From: an uncultured beta proteobacterium
GTDB taxonomy: Bacteria > Pseudomonadota > Gammaproteobacteria > Burkholderiales > Burkholderiaceae_C
DNA length: 33,676 nt
Assembly (NCBI GenBank): GCA_903844215.1
Contig: CAIMSP010000042.1
Coordinates: forward strand, 1 to 33,676
Direction: 5' to 3'
Shown: piece by piece, positions 25,568 through 32,168 of the stretch
Layout of the letters: every line of letters begins with the position of its first letter
Position numbering within the stretch: the stretch's first letter is position 1
Position numbers and translations under genes: made by a program
The notes under the pieces: model-generated
Database searches by the model: none
What the model saw: the letters and a program-made list of their open reading frames with translations, nothing else
Told to the model about the DNA's origin: nothing

Positions 25568-27064
25568 TTACTCCAGACCTTCTTCAACCAGCTCGGCGGC
25601 GCGCAGCAATGCGCGTGCCTTGGCTTCGGTTTCCTGCCATTCCAGCTCGGGCACCGAGTCCGCCACGACGCCGGCGGCGGCCTGCACGTACAGGGTCTGG
25701 TCCTTGATGATGCCGGTGCGAATCGCGATCGCCACGTCCATGTCGCCGGCAAAGCTCAGGTAGCCGCAGGCGCCGCCGTACAAGCCGCGCTTGCTGGGTT
25801 CCAATTGGTCGATCAGTTCCATCGCGTGCACCTTGGGGGCGCCCGTCAAGGTGCCGGCCGGGAAGGTGGCCTTGAGCACGTCCATGTTGCTCATGCCCGG
25901 GTTCAGAATGCCTTCGACGTTGCTCACGATGTGCATCACGTGGCTGTAGCGCTCGACCGCGAAGGCGTCGGTCACTTTCACGCTGCCGATCTGCGCAATG
26001 CGGCCGATGTCGTTGCGCGCCAGGTCGATCAGCATCACGTGTTCGGCGCGCTCTTTCGGGTCGTGGATGAGCTCGCGCTCCGCCGCCAGATCAAGCTCGG
26101 GCGTGGCGCCGCGCGGCCGCGTTCCGGCCAGCGGACGGATGGTGATCTTCGCGCCCGCGCTGGTGGCTTCCTGGCGCACCAGGATCTCGGGCGAAGCCCC
26201 GACCACGTGGAAGTCGCCGAAGTGGTAGTAGTACATGTAGGGCGAGGGGTTGAGCGAGCGCAGCGCCCGATACAGGCTCAGCGGCGACTCGGTGTAGCGT
26301 TTGTGGATGCGCTGGCCCACCTGCACTTGCATGAAGTCGCCGGCCTCAATCAGGCCCTTGGCACGCTCCACGGCGGCGATGTAGTCGGCCTTGGCGAAGT
26401 CACGCTGCGCCGGGTGGCCGGGCGTGGGTTTCACGAGTGGCGCGTGCACCGGTTGGGCCAGTTGCTGCTTGAGTTCGCCCAGCCGCTGGCTGGCCCTGCG
26501 GTAGGCATCCGGCAGCGTCGGATCGGCATAGACGATCAGGTACAGCTTGCCACTCAGGTTGTCGATCACCGCCAACTCTTCGCATTGCAGCAGCAAGATG
26601 TCGGGGCAGCCCAGCGTGTCGGGTGGGCACGAGTGCACCAGCTTCTTCTCGATGTGGCGCACCGTGTCGTAGCCGAAGTAGCCCGCCAGGCCGCCGCAAA
26701 AGCGCGGCAGGCCGGGGCGCAGCGCGACCTTGAAGCGCTGCTGATAGGCGGCCACAAAGTCCAGCGGGTTCGCGTGCGAGGTTTCCACCACCACGCCGTC
26801 GGTCACCACTTCGGTCACGGCGTGTTCGCCAAAACCGCTGGCGCGCAGCAAGGTGCGCGCGGGCAGGCCAATGAAGCTGTAGCGGCCAAAGCGCTCGCCG
26901 CCGACCACGGACTCCAGCAAGAAGCTGTAGGCTGCACCGTCTGTGCCATGCGCCAGCTTGAGGTAGAGCGAAAGCGGTGTCTCCAGGTCGGCAAAGGCCT
27001 GCAGCATCAGTGGAATGCGGTTGAAGCCCTGGGACTTCAGCTGCTCGAATTCAATTTCAGTCAT
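25568..27064 (-). CDS. trpE: anthranilate synthase component I
   Basis: The ATG at 27064 gives 498 residues starting MTEIEFEQLKSQGFNRIPLM; an upstream in-frame start at 27088 is possible but less favoured because AAAGG lies upstream of the chosen ATG. The N-terminal LLESVVGGERFGRYSFIG corresponds to the Trp feedback site (LLES) of TrpE. The catalytic domain has IRPLAGTRPRG, LIDLARNDIGRIA, HIVSNVEG and FPAGTLTGAPKV. It converts chorismate to anthranilate with TrpG. A leader peptide and hairpins precede it. Confidence 0.96.
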   Translation of the reverse strand: MTEIEFEQLKSQGFNRIPLMLQAFADLETPLSLYLKLAHGTDGAAYSFLLESVVGGERFGRYSFIGLPARTLLRASGFGEHAVTEVVTDGVVVETSHANPLDFVAAYQQRFKVALRPGLPRFCGGLAGYFGYDTVRHIEKKLVHSCPPDTLGCPDILLLQCEELAVIDNLSGKLYLIVYADPTLPDAYRRASQRLGELKQQLAQPVHAPLVKPTPGHPAQRDFAKADYIAAVERAKGLIEAGDFMQVQVGQRIHKRYTESPLSLYRALRSLNPSPYMYYYHFGDFHVVGASPEILVRQEATSAGAKITIRPLAGTRPRGATPELDLAAERELIHDPKERAEHVMLIDLARNDIGRIAQIGSVKVTDAFAVERYSHVMHIVSNVEGILNPGMSNMDVLKATFPAGTLTGAPKVHAMELIDQLEPSKRGLYGGACGYLSFAGDMDVAIAIRTGIIKDQTLYVQAAAGVVADSVPELEWQETEAKARALLRAAELVEEGLE

Positions 27065-27082
27065 CACGGTAAAACCTTTCAA

Positions 27083-27105
27083 GGCCAACCCCGCAGGGTC
27101 TGGCC
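27083..27105 (-). terminator. candidate trp attenuator hairpin
   Basis: In the leftward RNA, GGCCA...UGGCC flanks an inner CCC/GGG stem with a 3-base loop: nine pairs counting one G-U, plus one mismatch. It ends about 18 bases before the trpE ATG, and a short GGUUUU follows. It competes with an overlapping ACCCCG/CGGGGT pairing, as expected of an attenuator. A second hairpin, ACGCCG/CGGCGT with a 5-base loop, lies at 27149-27165. Which one terminates is not resolved; the U-run is weak. Confidence 0.4.
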
Positions 27106-27176
27106 GGGGTGCAGCGGGCCGCTTCGGGCGCTGCGTTCATTCAGTCCGACGCCGTGGTTCGGCGTGGGCGCGGGGG

Positions 27177-27269
27177 TCAGGCCGGCCGAGGGCAGGCGCA
27201 AGTCATGCGACGCCAGGGCCAGGCTCCCCGGTCGCTAAGACCCGTGTTGATGACGCGATGAATGAACAT
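27177..27269 (-). CDS. trpL: trp operon leader peptide
   Basis: A 30-codon frame upstream of trpE starts MFIHRVIN and contains two near-adjacent Trp codons (TGG CCC TGG, residues 17 and 19, within GAWPWRR), ending at TGA 27179-27177. Stem-loops lie between its stop and trpE. Trp codons spaced like this in a short frame before trpE are the hallmark of ribosome-mediated attenuation. There is no Shine-Dalgarno before the ATG, and the ATG lies 7 bases after the -10 element, so translation may be leaderless. Too short to assess by composition; the call rests on position and Trp codons. Confidence 0.72.
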   Translation of the reverse strand: MFIHRVINTGLSDRGAWPWRRMTCACPRPA

Positions 27270-27275
27270 GGACAA

Positions 27276-27284
27276 AGTGTAGCA
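27276..27284 (-). promoter_or_regulatory. trp promoter -10 (extended)
   Basis: On the minus strand this reads TGCTACACT, an extended -10 (TGn plus TACACT, four of six matches to TATAAT). The expected start site is about 27269-27270, at the first base of the trp leader ATG. A good -35 is missing at 17 bp, as often with extended -10 promoters. Confidence 0.55.
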
Positions 27285-27293
27285 AACCCTGCG

Positions 27294-27313
27294 TGCACGG
27301 GGATGGCCGTGCA
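27294..27313. promoter_or_regulatory. inverted repeat over the trp promoter -35 region
   Basis: TGCACGG (27294-27300) and CCGTGCA (27307-27313) form a perfect 7-bp inverted repeat with a 6-base spacer, 12 bases upstream of the -10. Position fits an operator. It does not resemble the E. coli TrpR operator core (CTAG), so the regulator, if any, is unknown. Confidence 0.4.
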
Positions 27314-27324
27314 TTTGCCAACTT

Positions 27325-27352
27325 GGCTGCTAGCCCAAAACCGGGGGCAGCC
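27325..27352 (-). terminator. candidate terminator after rpe
   Basis: GGCTGC (27325-27330) and GCAGCC (27347-27352) pair, with an inner CCC/GGG pairing possible, about 60 bp beyond the rpe stop and just upstream of the trp promoter. No U-run follows, so confidence is limited. Confidence 0.35.
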
Positions 27353-27412
27353 GCGTCGGTGCTCAAGCTCGCGGGCGGCCGAAGCCCTGCCCTTGGGGGT
27401 GACCGGCAGGCC

Positions 27413-28093
27413 TCAGGCGAGTGCGGTGCGCATGGTGTCAATCACGCCCTTGTAGTCGGGCTTGCCGAAGATCGCGCTGCCCGCGACAAAGGTGTCGGCG
27501 CCAGCGTCGGCCACGCGCCGAATGTTCTCGGTCTTGATGCCGCCGTCCACCTCGAGGCGGATGTCGCGCCCGCTGAGCTGGATGCGGCGACGCGCCTGCT
27601 CGATCTTGCGCAGCGCCGAGTCGATGAAACTCTGGCCGCCAAAGCCCGGGTTCACGCTCATGATCAGGATCAGGTCGATGTCGTCGATGACCCAGTCCAG
27701 CACGTCCAGCGGCTGCGCCGGGTTGAACGCCAGGCCCACCTGGCAGCCCTTGGACCGGATCACCTGCACGCTGCGGTGCACGTGGCCCGAAGCGTCGGGG
27801 TGAAAGCTGATGAGGTCGGCGCCGGCGTCGGCAAAAGCCGCGGCCAGCGCGTCCACGGGTTGCACCATCAGGTGCACGTCGATCGGCACGGCGCGGCCAT
27901 CGGCGCGCTTGGCATGGGGCTTCAAGGCGCTGCACACCATGGGGCCGAAGGTCAGGTTGGGAACGTAGTGGTTGTCCATCACGTCGAAGTGGATCCAGTC
28001 GGCGCCAGCGGCGATCACGTCGCGCACTTCGTCGCCCAGGCGGGCGAAATCAGCAGACAGCAGGGAAGGGGCAATGCGGTAGGTGGTGCTCAT
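27413..28093 (-). CDS. rpe: ribulose-phosphate 3-epimerase
   Basis: The ATG at 28093 gives 226 residues. Family motifs are in order: [57 protein letters not shown] and [11 protein letters not shown]. It interconverts ribulose-5-phosphate and xylulose-5-phosphate in the pentose-phosphate pathway. Longer upstream frames run into the divergent apaG and are rejected. The 30-bp gap to apaG must hold or overlap both promoters. Confidence 0.96.
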   Translation of the reverse strand: MSTTYRIAPSLLSADFARLGDEVRDVIAAGADWIHFDVMDNHYVPNLTFGPMVCSALKPHAKRADGRAVPIDVHLMVQPVDALAAAFADAGADLISFHPDASGHVHRSVQVIRSKGCQVGLAFNPAQPLDVLDWVIDDIDLILIMSVNPGFGGQSFIDSALRKIEQARRRIQLSGRDIRLEVDGGIKTENIRRVADAGADTFVAGSAIFGKPDYKGVIDTMRTALA

Positions 28094-28123
28094 GCATCGA
28101 TTGTCGCAGTTACCATTGAGGCC

Positions 28124-28510
28124 ATGCCCAAACATCTTTTCAGCGTTGAAGTCCAGCCCGCCTATCTGCCCGAGCAATCCGAGCCCGAGGCCTGTGTTTA
28201 CGCCTTTGCCTACACCATCACCATCCGCAATGTCGGCGAGTTGCCGGCGCAACTGATCTCGCGCCACTGGATCATCAGCGACGCCAGCGGCCACACCGAA
28301 GAGGTCAAAGGCCTGGGTGTGGTCGGGCACCAGCCGCTGCTCAAGCCGGGCGAGGCCTTTCAGTACACCAGCGGCTGCCGCTTGCGCACCGCCAGCGGAA
28401 CCATGCACGGCAGCATCTTTTGCGTGGCCGAAGACGGCGAACGCTTCGATGTGCCGGTGCCGCTGTTCGTGCTGGAAGACGGAAATCACCCAACGCGTAT
28501 TCTTCATTGA
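28124..28510 (+). CDS. apaG: ApaG/CorD protein
   Basis: The ATG at 28124 gives 128 residues of the all-beta ApaG fold: [20 protein letters not shown], then GEVKGLG-like [40 protein letters not shown] and the PLFVLED end. ApaG is linked to Co2+/Mg2+ phenotypes in enterics; its biochemical role is unclear. It is divergent from rpe and its stop shares one base with the thiL start (TGATG), so the two genes are coupled. Confidence 0.93.
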   Translation: MPKHLFSVEVQPAYLPEQSEPEACVYAFAYTITIRNVGELPAQLISRHWIISDASGHTEEVKGLGVVGHQPLLKPGEAFQYTSGCRLRTASGTMHGSIFCVAEDGERFDVPVPLFVLEDGNHPTRILH

Positions 28511-29505
28511 TGAAGACACTGGGTGAATTCGAGCTGATCGAGCGCTACTTCAAGCGTCCGGCGCGCCGCGCCGCGTTGGGCGTGGGCGACGACTGCGCGC
28601 TGCTTGCGCCCGCGCCGGGCATGCAACTCGCCGTCTCCTGCGACATGCTGGTGGAAGGCCGTCATTTTCTGTCCACGGTCGATCCGGTGCTGCTCGGTCA
28701 CAAGGCGCTGGCGGTGAATCTGAGCGACCTGGCCGCTTGCGGCGCCAAGCCACTGGCTTTCACGCTGGCGCTGGCGCTGCCGCGCGCCGAAGCGAAGTGG
28801 CTGGAACCGTTTGCCCGCGGCCTGCTGGCGCTGGCCGACGAACACGGCTGCGAACTGATCGGCGGCGACACCACACAGGGCCCGTTGAACATCTGCATCA
28901 CGGTGTTCGGTGAGCTGCCCACTGGCCAGGCCTTGCTGCGCAGCGGCGCCACAGCGGGTGACGACTTGTACGTCAGCGGCAACGTCGGGGACGCCCGGCT
29001 CGCGCTGGAGGTGTTTCGCGGCACGGTGTCGGTCCCCGGCGCTTTGTTCGAGTTGGCCCGTGCCCGCATGGAGCAGCCGACGCCGCGCGTCGCATTAGGA
29101 CTGGCACTGCGCGGGCTCGCGACGGCCGCCATCGATATCAGCGACGGCCTGCTGGGCGATCTGGGCCATATCCTGAAGCAGTCGGGCGTGGGCGCCAGCG
29201 TGGACACGGAGGCGGTCGTGAGCCGGGTGGCGGCGCGGGCCGCGTCTGCAGCGGTCGAACCGCTTGCGGGGATGACTGTCGCGCCAGCGCAGTGGCTGGC
29301 GTGGGCGCTCGCCGGCGGCGACGATTACGAGCTGCTGTTCACGGCGCCGCGGGCGCAGCGCGCCGCCGTGCTGGCCGCGTCCAAGGCGAGTCAAACGCCG
29401 GTGACGCGCATCGGCCGCATCGAAGCCGAACCCGGCCTGCGCTTGCTGGACGGCCAGGGCCAATCGGTGCCCAACCGCTACACCTCGTTCGACCACTTCG
29501 GCTGA
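28510..29505 (+). CDS. thiL: thiamine-monophosphate kinase
   Basis: The ATG at 28510 gives 331 residues. PurM-like kinase motifs are visible: [62 protein letters not shown] and [13 protein letters not shown]. ThiL phosphorylates thiamine monophosphate to thiamine diphosphate, the last step of the pathway. Its final codons (SFDHFG and stop) lie inside a ~33-bp sequence that recurs at 30217-30249 beyond a toxin-antitoxin pair, suggesting an insertion at the gene's 3' end that left its reading frame intact. Confidence 0.95.
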   Translation: MKTLGEFELIERYFKRPARRAALGVGDDCALLAPAPGMQLAVSCDMLVEGRHFLSTVDPVLLGHKALAVNLSDLAACGAKPLAFTLALALPRAEAKWLEPFARGLLALADEHGCELIGGDTTQGPLNICITVFGELPTGQALLRSGATAGDDLYVSGNVGDARLALEVFRGTVSVPGALFELARARMEQPTPRVALGLALRGLATAAIDISDGLLGDLGHILKQSGVGASVDTEAVVSRVAARAASAAVEPLAGMTVAPAQWLAWALAGGDDYELLFTAPRAQRAAVLAASKASQTPVTRIGRIEAEPGLRLLDGQGQSVPNRYTSFDHFG

Positions 29506-29518
29506 GCCGACGCCTGGC
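29485..29518. repeat. direct repeat, left copy (3' end of thiL)
   Basis: This 34-bp stretch spans the last seven thiL codons, including the stop, and 13 bases beyond. It matches 30217-30249 in the same orientation with one substitution (G to C) and one missing C. Similarity stops sharply on both sides. The two copies bracket a 698-bp segment carrying the BrnT/BrnA-like pair. Confidence 0.92.
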
Positions 29519-29530
29519 GCGGCCTGGTGT

Positions 29531-29546
29531 CCATGGCGCGCCATGG
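29531..29546. repeat. 16-bp perfect palindrome
   Basis: CCATGGCGCGCCATGG is its own reverse complement over all 16 bases. It lies between the left direct repeat and the antitoxin stop, thus inside the inserted segment near its boundary. It might be a protein site or part of a recombination end; no function is shown. Confidence 0.9.
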
Positions 29547-29558
29547 CTTCGCTCGATG

Positions 29559-29888
29559 TCAGCGCGCATCGGGTGAGCGCCGGGGTGTGGCGCGCTCAGC
29601 AGGTCGTTTTTTACCAAGCCCTGGCGCCTCCGCAAGACGGCCCGTGACGTACTTGTGCAGCACACTGGCGATCAGGGTTTGGTACGGAATACCCTCTTCC
29701 AACGCCTTCACCTGAATATCGCTCAAGTCCCCCGAGGAGAGCCGGATATTGACCCGACGGTCCTTGATGGCCGTCGCGCGCGCCGCCGCCTTGAAGTCTT
29801 CGAGCATCGCCTTGGTTGCAACCGACTTGAGTTGGCCCTTTTCAAAGGCATTGAGAATCTCGGCTTCATAGCTGTCAAGCTTTGGCAT
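29559..29888 (-). CDS. BrnA-like (ribbon-helix-helix) antitoxin
   Basis: The ATG at 29888, preceded by AGGTGA, gives 109 residues; a GTG at 29897 is less likely. The N-terminus (MPKLDSYEAEILNAFEKGQL) is typical of antitoxins paired with BrnT-like toxins. Residues ~44-85 (RRVNIRLSSGDLSDIQVKAL, IPYQTLIASVLHKYVTGRL) form a ribbon-helix-helix DNA-binding domain. The tail is basic and Pro-rich. It overlaps the upstream toxin gene by 14 bp, in toxin-first order as in brnTA. It should neutralise the toxin and repress the operon. Confidence 0.8.
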   Translation of the reverse strand: MPKLDSYEAEILNAFEKGQLKSVATKAMLEDFKAAARATAIKDRRVNIRLSSGDLSDIQVKALEEGIPYQTLIASVLHKYVTGRLAEAPGLGKKRPAERATPRRSPDAR

Positions 29889-30168
29889 GGGGGTCACCTG
29901 GGTTCAAAAAGTCACGCGTCGCCTTGCGACTGGGCAGGATGGTCTTGAGGAAGAAGAAGTCATCGTCTTTGACGAACGGCAGCAAATAGGCGTAGCCGTC
30001 CAGTGCCACCACAAGAATGCGTTGGCGTGGGTACTTCGCCTTGTTCGGATGGGCCACGATGTCCAGCAGGCCGCCAGACTCGATCGCCACCACCATGTTT
30101 TCAAACGAAACACCGCGCTCCAACTTGAGCCATTCACTCTTCTGCGGGTTCCAGCGAAAGGGCTTCAT
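29875..30168 (-). CDS. BrnT-like toxin
   Basis: The ATG at 30168 gives 97 residues. The N-terminus FRWNPQKSEWLKLERGVSFE follows the BrnT pattern F.W...K...L...GVSFE, and a central beta sheet follows (RQRILVVALDGYAYLLPFV). BrnT is a RelE-fold ribonuclease, so an RNase role is inferred from the family, not from visible catalytic residues. There is no Shine-Dalgarno; the ATG sits 7 bases past a good -10, so the message may be leaderless. The gene lies inside the segment bracketed by direct repeats. Confidence 0.72.
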   Translation of the reverse strand: MKPFRWNPQKSEWLKLERGVSFENMVVAIESGGLLDIVAHPNKAKYPRQRILVVALDGYAYLLPFVKDDDFFFLKTILPSRKATRDFLNPGDPHAKA

Positions 30169-30174
30169 GCGCAA

Positions 30175-30203
30175 ATATTATCTCAATGTGTGCCTTTTGT
30201 CAC
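30175..30203 (-). promoter_or_regulatory. promoter of the BrnT/BrnA-like operon
   Basis: On the minus strand, GTGACA (30203-30198) and TAATAT (30180-30175) are separated by exactly 17 bp, a good sigma-70 promoter. Its -35 lies in the last codons of the WYL regulator gene. Expected start is about 30168-30169, at the toxin ATG. Confidence 0.6.
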
Positions 30204-30929
30204 CACGCTGGCGGCATCGTTCGACCACTTCGCCTGAGCCGACGCTGGCACCACGGCGCGCAGGAAGTCGGCCAGCGTCTTTCCCGGCTCGTCACGAAAC
30301 GTGCCGCCCGCACCCTCCCGCAATTCCAACTGCGCCATGCGGTCCAGGCGAAAACTTCTGAAGTCGTGGCGTGTTTCACACCAGGCCGCCAGCGTCCACA
30401 CCTTGCCCCAGTAAAAGCATCCCAGTGGTCGCAGGGTACGCTGGCTGGACTGCTCGTTGACGTCGTGATACAGGACCTGCAGTCGGCGCCGCGCCTGCAC
30501 GGCCTCGCGCAGGGTGTGTAGCGTGAGTTGCACCGCAGGCGCCAAGCCCATGGGCGGCGCGTAGACCGCCATGCTTTGCGCCGCGACGCGCGCTGCCGTG
30601 GGCAACACGGACAAAATCTTTCCCAGTGCCACCTCCGCCGCCTGCGCCAGCGCCGGGTCTTGCCAGGCTTGCGCCATGCGCACCGACGCCACCAGCGCCT
30701 TGGCTTCGTCATGGCTGAACATCAGAGGCGGCAACTCAAAGCCCGCGCCCAGTCGATAGCCCACGCCGGCCTCGCCCTCGATCGGCACGCCCTGATGCTG
30801 CAGGTCGGCGATGTCGCGGTACACGGTACGCGGGGACACTTCCAACCGCTGCGCCAGATGTGCCGCCGTGGTCAGGCGGCGCCCGCGGATGAGTTGAACG
30901 ATCTGGAACAGGCGGTCGGCGCGGCGCAT
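30183..30929 (-). CDS. YafY-type HTH/WYL transcriptional regulator
   Basis: The product has 248 residues. Residues ~5-60 are an HTH of the DeoR/YafY kind (RLFQIVQLIRGRRLTTAAHL, LEVSPRTVYRDIADLQ). The C-terminal part is a WYL domain (RRLQVLYHDVNEQSSQRTLR, PLGCFYWGKVWTLAAWCETR, FRSFRLDRM). WYL domains sense ligands, in some cases nucleic acids or nucleotides. The usual family end is near LADFLRAV; the last ~21 residues (PASAQAKWSND..., ending VVTKGTH) are encoded by the right direct repeat and the adjoining inserted DNA. It is probably linked to the VOC and EVE genes upstream on the same strand. Confidence 0.88.
   Translation of the reverse strand: MRRADRLFQIVQLIRGRRLTTAAHLAQRLEVSPRTVYRDIADLQHQGVPIEGEAGVGYRLGAGFELPPLMFSHDEAKALVASVRMAQAWQDPALAQAAEVALGKILSVLPTAARVAAQSMAVYAPPMGLAPAVQLTLHTLREAVQARRRLQVLYHDVNEQSSQRTLRPLGCFYWGKVWTLAAWCETRHDFRSFRLDRMAQLELREGAGGTFRDEPGKTLADFLRAVVPASAQAKWSNDAASVVTKGTH
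30217..30249. repeat. direct repeat, right copy (inside the WYL regulator 3' end)
   Basis: This 33-bp copy of the thiL 3'-end sequence at 29485-29518 retains the SFDHF codons and TGA on the plus strand, but here it is read on the minus strand as the regulator's C-terminus. It differs by one substitution and one deleted base. Confidence 0.92.
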
Positions 30930-30988
30930 GCGGAGTGGAGCAAAAGGGTGACGAGTTAGCGGTCCATGATAAGGGCGGAACGCGCTGA

Positions 30989-31435
30989 TTAGAGCTGCAG
31001 GAGACCCAGATCGGCCTCCATTTCTTGCGTAATTAGGCGCATGTCGTCATCGCTAATCTTGAACAGCCCGAAGCGGAATTTGTAGCCCCAACGGGCTCGA
31101 TTTTCAACGAATTCGAAGCGGTCCAGCAGCGGCAGGATGGACGTTTCCCGGGCGGGCACATAGCACACGTCGCGCCGAAACGGCACGAAACCGCCGCCCA
31201 TGTCGAACGCGTAGGGCTGCCCCGCCTGCACCAGTCCGATGGATACAAAACTCTGGCACTTGTCCTTGCCACCGAATGTAAGCGTCGGCGCGTAGTACAC
31301 CACGCGGTCGCCCGCGGACACACGCTTGAGAGGAGCGCACTTGCCGTGGCATACCTGCATAAAACCGTGCTCCGGCTGAGCACAGCCGCGACGGGCGTGC
31401 TCAGCGCTGGCCACCGCAATCCAATTGCTGCGCAT
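30989..31435 (-). CDS. EVE-domain protein (UPF0310 type)
   Basis: The ATG at 31435 gives 148 residues covering one EVE domain: NWIAVASAEHARRGCAQPEH, GFMQVCHGKCAPLKRVSAGD, VVYYAPTLTFGG and FRFGLFKISDDDM. EVE domains belong to the PUA-like fold and read modified bases; some occur in modification-dependent restriction. As a stand-alone gene its role is not known. It starts 7 bp past the VOC gene, so they are probably co-transcribed, with the WYL regulator 59 bp downstream. Confidence 0.88.
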   Translation of the reverse strand: MRSNWIAVASAEHARRGCAQPEHGFMQVCHGKCAPLKRVSAGDRVVYYAPTLTFGGKDKCQSFVSIGLVQAGQPYAFDMGGGFVPFRRDVCYVPARETSILPLLDRFEFVENRARWGYKFRFGLFKISDDDMRLITQEMEADLGLLQL

Positions 31436-31442
31436 ACGGGCT

Positions 31443-31820
31443 TCAGTGCTCGGCATGCAGGCCCACGCGGTTGCCATCCGGATCAAGAATGTGGGCGAAA
31501 AACCCCATGCCCGGCGGCAGTGCCTGACGCGGCAGGGCAATGCGGCCACCGGCCGCCAGCACACGCGCCAACGCTGCATCCAGTGAGGGCGAGGCGTCCA
31601 GATAAACCAGCGTGCCGCCAGCAGCGAGCGCAGGCGCGGTCGGTCCGCACATGAGCGCGCCGCCCACGCCGTCGTTTTGCGGCTCGTAGTCGAACACTGC
31701 ACCCTCCGATGGGCCCATGGATTCGCGCCGCATTGTGCGTTGCAGAGCGGCCTCGTAAAAGGCCTGCGACCGATCCAGTTGGGCGCACGGAATTTCGAAC
31801 CAGGCGATGGCGTTTTTCAT
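31443..31820 (-). CDS. VOC-family (glyoxalase/bleomycin-resistance fold) protein
   Basis: The product has 125 residues starting MKNAIAWFEIPCAQLDRSQA with FYEAAL, then GTLVYLDASPSLDAALARVL and the family ending FAHILDPDGNRVGLHAEH. VOC proteins bind a metal or small ligand in a paired beta-alpha-beta fold; the substrate cannot be told. AAAGGA lies 7 bases before the ATG. VOC genes next to YafY/WYL regulators are frequent in proteobacteria, which supports a small regulated unit with EVE between them. Confidence 0.88.
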   Translation of the reverse strand: MKNAIAWFEIPCAQLDRSQAFYEAALQRTMRRESMGPSEGAVFDYEPQNDGVGGALMCGPTAPALAAGGTLVYLDASPSLDAALARVLAAGGRIALPRQALPPGMGFFAHILDPDGNRVGLHAEH

Positions 31821-31919
31821 GGAATGTTCCTTTGTGAGTATTTGCGGGACAGACCGCAGCTACGCACGGCGAGCAAGCTCTGTCCTCAACGGATTAAAGA
31901 AGCACTGATGCTGCGCCAG

Positions 31920-31947
31920 GCCTGCTGACAACGGGGTGTCAGCAGGC
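31920..31947 (-). terminator. strong stem-loop after the LytTR remnant
   Basis: GCCTGCTGACA (31920-31930) and TGTCAGCAGGC (31937-31947) form a perfect 11-bp stem with a 6-base loop. It lies 24 bp past the LytTR remnant's stop in the leftward direction and was probably its terminator; today it insulates the HEPN operon from the VOC gene. No U-run is present. Confidence 0.65.
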
Positions 31948-31971
31948 TTGCGACAAACTCTCAGCCGTCCA

Positions 31972-32161
31972 CTACATCAACTTGAAGTGCGATTGAAACG
32001 CCTGACTCACCGGCAATCGCTCGGAGCGTCCCTTGAGCTGCAGGAACATGCGCGAGGAAAGTTCGCGCTCCACACTGGCGATACGATTCAGATTTGCCAT
32101 CGCGCAGCACGACGCGGGTGTATTTGCTGTCGCTCTGGAAGTGGAAAATGTCGCCCCCGAA
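31972..32161 (-). pseudogene. LytTR-domain response regulator, C-terminal remnant with internal deletion/frameshift
   Basis: Two pieces of a LytTR DNA-binding domain are recognisable. The first reads DIFHFQSDSKYTRVVLRDG (from about 32152), the usual start of the domain. In another frame from about 32100 follows NLNRIASVERELSSRMF, then LQLKGRSERLPVSQAF and SHFKLM with a stop at 31974-31972, the classical LytTR C-terminus. About 35-40 residues that normally join them (through the HR.x.N segment) are missing and the frame changes at the join. The receiver domain is absent: the HEPN stop codon lies just upstream. This is a decayed gene, not a functional product. Confidence 0.78.
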
Positions 32162-32168
32162 ACCCGTG

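Noticed and set aside
24989-27238. 749-codon plus-strand frame opposite trpG, trpE and the leader
   Set aside because: It covers two well-supported genes in antisense and shows no family motifs.
28094-28519. Extension of rpe upstream across apaG
   Set aside because: The extra residues lack homology and lie antisense to apaG, while the ATG at 28093 gives a normal Rpe N-terminus.
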